From: Ileibacterium sp.
GTDB lineage: Bacteria > Bacillota_I > Bacilli_A > Erysipelotrichales > Erysipelotrichaceae
Reading direction: 5' to 3'
Length of the DNA stretch: 10,685 nucleotides
Assembly (NCBI GenBank): GCA_021443945.1
Contig: JABUSF010000005.1
Location: 46,355-57,039 of the forward strand
The notes beneath the pieces were generated by a model. It searched no databases, was not told the DNA's origin, and saw only the letters and a list, made by a program, of their open reading frames with translations. Each line of letters opens with the position of its first letter. Position 1 is the first letter of the stretch. Below, piece after piece: positions 5,858 to 10,685 of this stretch. Made by a program: the position numbers and the translations under genes.

Positions 5858-6412
5858 ATGGCGGATTCAAACCAGGCAATTGATGTATTTTACGATATGG
5901 ATATAGCGCAGATCTGCCAGCATTTCTCCAAATCGCGAAATACAGTCGATAAAGCTGTGGCCAAACTGGTAAAAGACTATCCAGACAAAGGCTATAAGTA
6001 TAAAAACCCGGAAACAAAACGAATTACAATTAAAGCGGAAGGAGTAGAAAAGCTTTCCTCCTATTTCAGAAAAGAAAAACATGAAATCTCCACAGTAGAA
6101 ATGGAACTCAGATTTGAAAATGAAAAGCTGAATGCCATACTCCAGGAAAAAGAGAAAGCCTTCAGTCAAATGGAAGTTCTCTATCAGCAAAGACTGCAGC
6201 TGGAACTGGAGAACTCAAAGCAGACCTTCCTGCTGGAGAATAAAACCAAAGATCAGCAAATAGCTGATTTGGAATCTGAAAATCAGAAATTAAAAGACGA
6301 AATGGAAAAAATCCAATCAGATCAGAATCTGTTGGATGAATATAAAAAGAAGGAGCTGGAATACAATTCCAAATCCCTCTTCTACCGTTTAACTCATAAA
6401 TTTTCTTTATAA
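5858..6412 (+). CDS. Unrecognised HTH and coiled-coil protein, candidate DNA-binding chromosome or regulatory factor
   Basis: I do not recognise a named family. The 184-aa protein has three visible parts. Residues about 15-70 look like a winged helix-turn-helix: DIAQICQHFSKSRNTVDKAVAKLV (15-38), then a KGYKYKNPETKRITI wing-like strand pair (44-58). Residues about 78-165 are a nearly unbroken, glutamate/lysine/glutamine-rich coiled coil. The last ten residues, FYRLTHKFSL, are aromatic and basic, and could be a membrane- or partner-binding tail. The layout resembles Bacillus RacA (HTH, coiled coil, pole-anchoring tail, similar length) and plasmid proteins with an HTH plus DUF536-like coiled coil. 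This is a likeness of architecture, not shown homology. AGGAAGG (5844-5850) lies upstream of the ATG. It is a single-gene unit with a strong promoter and its own terminator, right after a cluster of TCATATGA palindromes that it may bind. Its 3' end overlaps the convergent CYTH gene by 19 bp. Confidence 0.85.
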   Translation: MADSNQAIDVFYDMDIAQICQHFSKSRNTVDKAVAKLVKDYPDKGYKYKNPETKRITIKAEGVEKLSSYFRKEKHEISTVEMELRFENEKLNAILQEKEKAFSQMEVLYQQRLQLELENSKQTFLLENKTKDQQIADLESENQKLKDEMEKIQSDQNLLDEYKKKELEYNSKSLFYRLTHKFSL

Positions 6413-6951
6413 ACCATCGCCCTGGCAAGTTTGCTGGGGCTTTGTTTTGTATAGACTAAACCTGCAGGCTTTAAAAAATCATTCAGTTTTTCAATGCCAT
6501 TATGGTCCACATGATATTCATATTCGATTTCATAATCTTTAACAGATCCAAAATCCGTTTCGTCCAGACAGAACTCTCCTTCCGGCCTGTACAGCAAATT
6601 CCGGACTGTTGTAAAGCTGGCAATCGGCTTTAAAGCGTGCACTTCAGGCAAATGCAGATGGATATAGTCCCAAACCTCTTTCGTAAATTCTTCGGGACTG
6701 CTGGCATCTATTTCACGCTCATATTCCTTTTTAGACGTTTCGTCGTTAGGCAGCTTAATGGTCAGGATCTTTTTCCCGTCTGCAAAGCGAATGCGCAGCG
6801 CTCCTCTTTTCTTTTTGATTAGACCATCTTCTGTATCATAGTAGGTGTTGGTTTGAGTTATTGTTTTATCAAAATCATATGAATGAAGAAGAAGATCATA
6901 CTGGTCTTTCGTTAAACCTATTTTCAATTCTCGTTCTAAATTATTGTTCAT
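6394..6951 (-). CDS. CYTH domain protein, YjbK-like putative triphosphatase
   Basis: Member of the CYTH/triphosphate tunnel metalloenzyme superfamily, which hydrolyses triphosphate-containing substrates with divalent metal; the substrate here is unknown. The 185-aa protein starts with the diagnostic E6-x-E8-x-K10 (ERELK). The tunnel residues follow: YYDT (37-40), R53 and R55, TIK (64-66), the ERE at 78-80, LDE (129-131), the alternating glutamates EIEYEY (141-146) and SK (173-174). I chose the ATG at 6951 because AGAGGTG lies 5 bp upstream and the ExExK motif belongs at the very N-terminus; an upstream ATG at 6993 would add 14 atypical residues. It is divergent from the NAD kinase gene. A CYTH gene close to an NAD kinase gene is also known in Bacillus (yjbK and the yjb cluster). 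The gene carries one TCATATGA palindrome (6875-6882). Confidence 0.92.
   Translation of the reverse strand: MNNNLERELKIGLTKDQYDLLLHSYDFDKTITQTNTYYDTEDGLIKKKRGALRIRFADGKKILTIKLPNDETSKKEYEREIDASSPEEFTKEVWDYIHLHLPEVHALKPIASFTTVRNLLYRPEGEFCLDETDFGSVKDYEIEYEYHVDHNGIEKLNDFLKPAGLVYTKQSPSKLARAMVYKENL
6419..6450 (+). terminator. Terminator of the HTH-coiled-coil gene, inside the convergent CYTH gene
   Basis: GCCCTGGCA (6419-6427) pairs with TGCTGGGGC (6432-6440), with two G-U pairs and a 4-nt loop, followed by TTTGTTTTGT. It lies 6 bp after the TAA at 6410-6412. On the other strand the same bases encode the C-terminal lysine/arginine region of the CYTH protein. Confidence 0.65.
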
Positions 6952-6952
6952 T

Positions 6953-6980
6953 CTGACACCTCTAAACCCTATGATACAAT
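6953..6980 (+). promoter_or_regulatory. Promoter of the NAD kinase gene
   Basis: CTGACA (6953-6958), a 16-bp spacer and TACAAT (6975-6980) form a good pair. The predicted start near 6987 rules out the upstream GTG at 6988 as a normal leadered start. The same stretch must contain the promoter of the divergent CYTH gene (perhaps TATCAT or TATTGT on the - strand over 6971-6981), so the two probably overlap. Confidence 0.6.
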
Positions 6981-7005
6981 AGTCCCAGTGCAAGGGGTGA
7001 TGAAG

Positions 7006-7785
7006 TTGAAGTACAGCATATTTCCCAGGGACGATCAGTGTTCTTATGATTTAAAGGAAATGTTGAAAACCAATATCAGTCTTCTCGATCCAACATGGGT
7101 TTACGAAGAGGAAAAACCAGATTTTGTGATCTGTGTAGGCGGAGACGGAACACTTTTAAGAGCCATTCACAAATATATAGACCGGCTCAATGAAATTTTG
7201 TTTGTCGCCGTCCATACAGGAACCCTTGGATTCTTTACAGACTACACAGCAGAAGAAGTGGATGACTTTATTTATGATCTTCTCCATAAAAGCTATCAGA
7301 TTCAGACCAGCCGTCTTTTAGAGGTCAGTTCCGATCTGAACGACGATGTCTACTACGCTTTAAATGAATTCCGAATGGGAAGCTTTATCAAAACCATTTA
7401 TCTGAACGTTTATATCGATGGAGAAATCTTCGAACATACAGCCGGAAGCGGAATCTGCATCTGCACGCAGGCCGGTTCTACGGCTGCAAACAGAGCTCTG
7501 GGAGGTGCGGTCATTGATGATGGACTGCAGGTGCTGGAACTGACAGAAATCATGCCCGTCAGCCATAAAAGGCATCATAGTCTGAAAAATCCATACATCA
7601 TGAAGCCCGATCGAATTGTTACCATAACCGGAACGTCTCTGAAAGACTGTCAGGGCAGTTATGATCATCTTGAACTGGATGTAAAGAAGATGAACTGCAT
7701 TACCATTACTTCTTCCCATAAAACCGTTCGGTTCGCCCGGCTGAAACCATATTCGTATTTAAAAAGACTCAAGAATCTTTACTGA
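7006..7785 (+). CDS. nadK: NAD kinase, divergent
   Basis: ATP (or polyphosphate)-dependent NAD+ kinase that makes NADP+ in the cytosol. I prefer the TTG at 7006: the Shine-Dalgarno sequence AAGGGGTGA (6992-7000) ends 5 bp before it, and the product then begins MKYSIF, like other Gram-positive NAD kinases. The ATG at 7000 overlaps that sequence. In 260-residue numbering the hallmark GGDGT is at 45-49, HTGTLGF at 70-76 and the NE motif at 120-121. The glycine-rich NAD-binding region departs from the family. The usual GDG is G147-S148-G149, and the usual TPTGSTAY is T154-Q-A-G-S-T-A-A161, so the conserved Asp, Pro and Tyr are missing. The fold and family are clear. Substrate preference could be altered, or the substitutions may be typical of this lineage. 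Confidence 0.93.
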   Translation: MKYSIFPRDDQCSYDLKEMLKTNISLLDPTWVYEEEKPDFVICVGGDGTLLRAIHKYIDRLNEILFVAVHTGTLGFFTDYTAEEVDDFIYDLLHKSYQIQTSRLLEVSSDLNDDVYYALNEFRMGSFIKTIYLNVYIDGEIFEHTAGSGICICTQAGSTAANRALGGAVIDDGLQVLELTEIMPVSHKRHHSLKNPYIMKPDRIVTITGTSLKDCQGSYDHLELDVKKMNCITITSSHKTVRFARLKPYSYLKRLKNLY

Positions 7786-7802
7786 GATTCCTGAGTCTTT
7801 TT
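7762..7802. terminator. Bidirectional terminator shared by nadK and the rodA-type gene
   Basis: AAAAGACTCA (7762-7771) pairs with TGAGTCTTTT (7792-7801), and GAATCT (7773-7778) pairs with AGATTC (7785-7790), with one internal mismatch and a 6-nt loop. An A run on the left and a T run on the right allow termination in both directions. It spans the overlapping 3' ends of the two convergent genes, so both arms are coding. Confidence 0.9.
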
Positions 7803-9062
7803 GCTTTTATACTGATCATATTTTATTTTCATATGATTTTTCATATTTTTGACATCCAGTTTTTTCACTTTGTAGATCTTTTTGGCAGAAGGAGAAACGT
7901 TCAGAATAAAGCCAAACAAAATGAAATAGGAAAGCATGGAAGATCCGCCGTAACTGATCAAAGGAAGGGTTATGCCTGTGATTGGAACTAAACCAACAAT
8001 CATGCCTAAATTCTGAAACTGCTGATAGAACAGCATGGCAATGGCTCCAATGATCATGAAGCGGTCTTCTCGGTTTTGAGCGTTGAATGCCATTTTGCAG
8101 AGATATAAATCCAGTGTCAGACAAAGCAGAACGATAAAGATGCAGCCCATAAATCCAAAACACTGTCCAAACGCAGCAAAGATAAAGTCTGTATGGGCTT
8201 CTGGAATGGAAATAATACTGGCCTGCATGCCATGACCGGTTAATCCGGCACTTCCCAGAGAAAGAAGGGACGTGTAGAGCTGGTTGGAACTTCCCAGAAT
8301 GTAGTCATCCGGATTCAGCCAGGCATCAATTCGGTTGAGCTGATACTGAGAAACGACAGCTCCTAAAATATCGCGGTGAAAGAAATAAAAATAGAACAGA
8401 AGCAGAACGATTCCGCCCACAATGCCTAAAAGCCAGTACATATAGGATTTTCGAATCCCTGAGCACAGAACAAGGACCAGAAGGGTAAACGTCATAATAA
8501 TAAAGACACCTGTATCCGGCTGCAGCAATACCAGAATCATTGGAGGAAGAGCCCATCTGGCAATCTGGATCAGCATTTGAAAATCCTCTGCCACGGTTGG
8601 ATTGGGATGACGCTGCTGAAAACCGGCAATGATCTGAGATGTTTTGATAATCAGAATGATTTTCATAAACTCACTGGCCTGAAAGCTTCCGATAATCGGA
8701 AGAACAATCCATGAAAAGGCACCATTGATCTGAGGTGACAAGGGAAGAGTATGACCGGTGACTTTGTAAAGCAGGCGGCTGATAAACATATAGATTAAAA
8801 CGCCCATCAAAAATTTGTAGGCAGAATCCAGTATTTTATACAGGGACTGGTTCTGAAGCCGGGTGATCCCAAACAAGGCCGCAAAACAGATGCAGTACCA
8901 CATGATCTGACGGTTCAAATAATATGGACCGTATCCGGGTGCAACCAGATTGTAGGAATTGTATAATGCAAAGCAGCTGGTTAAAAACAAAGCTGCCAGT
9001 ATCAGCAGAAAACCATAATCGGTTTTAAATGTATGTTTGCCAATTTGTATAGAATGTTTCAT
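7779..9062 (-). CDS. RodA/FtsW family peptidoglycan glycosyltransferase (SEDS protein)
   Basis: Integral membrane lipid II polymerase that works with a class B penicillin-binding protein in elongation or division. The 427-aa product has about ten hydrophobic segments, beginning at residues 17-35. SEDS signatures are present: SFQASEFMKI (126-135, usually FQPSE), QPDTG with the catalytic aspartate at 183, PEAHTDFIFA (287-296) and a C-terminal GLVPITGITLPLISYGGSS (357-375). The PITG sequence is closer to RodA than to FtsW, which usually has PTKG. I leave the symbol open because no mre or fts gene is nearby to decide. AAGGGGG is 8 bp upstream of the ATG. The last 35 residues are a lysine-rich cytoplasmic tail. 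It converges on nadK with a 7-bp overlap of ends and carries one TCATATGA site (7829-7836). Confidence 0.95.
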   Translation of the reverse strand: MKHSIQIGKHTFKTDYGFLLILAALFLTSCFALYNSYNLVAPGYGPYYLNRQIMWYCICFAALFGITRLQNQSLYKILDSAYKFLMGVLIYMFISRLLYKVTGHTLPLSPQINGAFSWIVLPIIGSFQASEFMKIILIIKTSQIIAGFQQRHPNPTVAEDFQMLIQIARWALPPMILVLLQPDTGVFIIMTFTLLVLVLCSGIRKSYMYWLLGIVGGIVLLLFYFYFFHRDILGAVVSQYQLNRIDAWLNPDDYILGSSNQLYTSLLSLGSAGLTGHGMQASIISIPEAHTDFIFAAFGQCFGFMGCIFIVLLCLTLDLYLCKMAFNAQNREDRFMIIGAIAMLFYQQFQNLGMIVGLVPITGITLPLISYGGSSMLSYFILFGFILNVSPSAKKIYKVKKLDVKNMKNHMKIKYDQYKSKKTQESQ

Positions 9063-9090
9063 TGGCTGACCCCCTTAGAAGATTTTACTC

Positions 9091-9118
9091 ACTATATCAT
9101 ATTTAATTTTTAACCAAT
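9091..9118 (-). promoter_or_regulatory. Weak candidate promoter of the rodA-type gene
   Basis: On the - strand, TATAGT (9096-9091) lies 15-16 bp from TTGGTT/ATTGGT (about 9118-9112). The 76-bp region 9063-9138 must supply divergent promoters for this gene and mutS; I could not pick a convincing mutS promoter in it. Confidence 0.3.
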
Positions 9119-9138
9119 CATCATTTCAGGAGGCTTTT

Positions 9139-10685
9139 ATGGACAAAACCCAATACACCCCAATGATGCAGCATTATCTTACTTTAAAAGAAGAGAATCC
9201 GGACGTCATTATCATGTACCGTCTCGGAGATTTTTATGAAATGTTTTTTGATGATGCATTGACTTGTTCCAAAGAACTGGATCTGACTCTGACCAAAAGA
9301 GCTGCAGGGAAGAATCAGAAAGCAGCGATGTGCGGAATTCCTCATCATGCTGCTTCAGGCTATATTTCCAGACTGGTCAAAAAAGGATACAAAGTTGCGA
9401 TCTGTGAACAGCTCACAGATCCGGCTGCTTCCAAAGGCCTGGTGGAAAGGGGAATCATCAAAATTTATACGCCCGGAACATATATGGAAGATTTTGCGGA
9501 TCAAAACGATTCCAACTGGCTGTGCGTCATCACCTGCAATGCATATTCTGTGTGCCTTTTGTTCTGCGAACTGTCTACGGGGCAGCTGCGGTACCATTTG
9601 ATGGATCGTTCTTTAAACGCCATCATGAAAATCATTCTGGATATGCAGGCCAGCGAAGTCATCGCTTCAAGAAACATTGAGAAAAAATGGCTGCCTGCTT
9701 TTCAGGAGCGCAAGGAATGGCTGTTCTCATTGCAGAAAGGAACGCCCATCAGCGATGAAGACCAGGAACTTCTTCCTTATAAAGAACCTTTGCTTCAGGA
9801 AGCATTGGAAGTTTTAATGGGATATATTTCCAGAACGCAAATGCAGCACATGGATCATTTCTCCAGAATAGAACCGCTCTATCCGCCTGCAGAAATGATT
9901 ATGGATTATGAAACTAAGAATCATTTGGAACTGACCAGAACTTCTTCTTCTTACATCAAAGCAAAATCTCTCTGGGAGTTTATGGACTTTACCAAAACGC
10001 ATATGGGAAGCCGTCTTCTGAAAAGATGGGTGGAATCCCCATTGCTGGATATTTCCAGAATTGAAAACCGCCTGGACGGCGTTCAGCATTTGCTGGATCA
10101 GTTTCTGTTAAGAGAACAGCTGAGAGACCATTTGGAATTTGTCTATGACCTGGAACGTCTGATCGGCCGGATTTCCTGTCTGAGCGCTGCTCCCCGAGAT
10201 CTCATTCAATTGATTTCCTCTCTGGAGCACGCGTCTCCCATTCTGGAGCTGGCAGCGGATCTGGAAGGGGATATGGATTTTTCAAAAGTCGATCCCTGCA
10301 TGGATTTATACGATGAAATCAAGGATGCCATTGTTGAAGATCCCCCAGCCACGTTAAAAGACGGAAACGTAATTGCTCCCGGTTTTCATGCAGAGCTGGA
10401 TGAAATTCGAAAACTGGCTGATCACGGCCAGGATGCTCTTCTGGAAATGGAAGCCCGTTTAAAAGAAGAGACCGGAATCCGTTCCTTAAAGATCGGATAC
10501 AACCGGGTGTTCGGCTATTACATCGAAATTCGAAACGGATCTCTTTCCGAAATTAAAGAAGAATACAATTTCACTCCGAAACAGACCCTGGCCAATGCGA
10601 CAAGATTTATCAATCCGGATTTGAAAGAGCTGGAAGATCAGATTCTCAGCGCCAACGAACGGAAAGTCAAACTGGAGCAGGAAAT
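9139..10685 (+). CDS. mutS: DNA mismatch repair protein MutS, partial (3' end beyond window)
   Basis: MutS recognises mismatches and small loops and recruits MutL. The ATG has a textbook AGGAGG (9128-9133) 5 bp upstream. The frame stays open to the end of the window, 515 codons, against about 850-900 for the whole family, so the ATPase domain and C-terminus are outside. Domain I is complete, with the mismatch-reading F-x-E motif in RLGDFYEMF (F32, E34). CGIPHHA and the YTPGT region follow, then the connector and the start of the lever/clamp domains, with the clamp sequence IGYNRVFGYYIE near residues 453-464. I saw no frameshift or internal stop in a base-by-base reading of the first 400 bp, and the remaining frame gives a coherent MutS sequence. 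Confidence 0.97.
   Translation, partial: MDKTQYTPMMQHYLTLKEENPDVIIMYRLGDFYEMFFDDALTCSKELDLTLTKRAAGKNQKAAMCGIPHHAASGYISRLVKKGYKVAICEQLTDPAASKGLVERGIIKIYTPGTYMEDFADQNDSNWLCVITCNAYSVCLLFCELSTGQLRYHLMDRSLNAIMKIILDMQASEVIASRNIEKKWLPAFQERKEWLFSLQKGTPISDEDQELLPYKEPLLQEALEVLMGYISRTQMQHMDHFSRIEPLYPPAEMIMDYETKNHLELTRTSSSYIKAKSLWEFMDFTKTHMGSRLLKRWVESPLLDISRIENRLDGVQHLLDQFLLREQLRDHLEFVYDLERLIGRISCLSAAPRDLIQLISSLEHASPILELAADLEGDMDFSKVDPCMDLYDEIKDAIVEDPPATLKDGNVIAPGFHAELDEIRKLADHGQDALLEMEARLKEETGIRSLKIGYNRVFGYYIEIRNGSLSEIKEEYNFTPKQTLANATRFINPDLKELEDQILSANERKVKLEQE

Noticed and set aside
7360..7719. 119-residue - strand frame opposite nadK
   Set aside because: Antisense shadow of a clear NAD kinase gene with no supporting start signals.
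1..10685. Search for tRNA genes, CRISPR arrays, insertion sequences or attachment sites
   Set aside because: No spaced identical repeats, transposase motifs, terminal inverted repeats or tRNA cloverleaf were seen by eye.

Overview
The window is a stretch of chromosomal housekeeping genes from a low-GC, Gram-positive bacterium (Bacillota). The gene set (T-box-controlled serS, SRP RNA, tadA, dnaX, recR) follows the order near the replication origin of Bacillus-type chromosomes, and a perfect Bacillus-type parS site lies inside dnaX. Standard code is used: TGA is a real stop for tadA, the CYTH gene and the NAD kinase gene, so this is not a mycoplasma. The small SRP RNA, the divergent proteins and the gene pairings suggest a lineage such as Erysipelotrichia. 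That placement is inference.

Left block (1-5005, all + strand). A tRNA-Ser-sensing T-box leader (specifier UCC) precedes serS. A promoter then drives a compact SRP RNA gene. A 300-bp gene-free stretch with its own strong terminator leads to tadA-dnaX-recR, a tight cluster (22- and 13-bp gaps) ending at a good terminator. The ybaB/ebfC gene that usually sits between dnaX and recR is absent.

Middle block (5006-6450). About 850 bp of AT-rich sequence without a convincing intact gene holds five perfect copies of the palindrome TCATATGA and one near copy. Three more perfect copies lie elsewhere in the window. Directly downstream, from a strong extended -10 promoter, comes an unrecognised 184-aa protein: N-terminal helix-turn-helix, long coiled coil, short aromatic/basic C-terminal tail. 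This protein, the palindromes and the parS site are the best candidate here for an undescribed origin-proximal chromosome-organising or anchoring system.

Right block (6394-10685). A CYTH-domain phosphatase gene (-) is convergent with the coiled-coil gene and divergent from an NAD kinase gene (+). The NAD kinase gene converges with a rodA/ftsW-type gene (-), their ends sharing a two-way terminator. A 76-bp divergent intergenic region separates that gene from mutS (+), which runs off the window. Both convergent pairs overlap at their stop codons and place terminators inside coding sequence.
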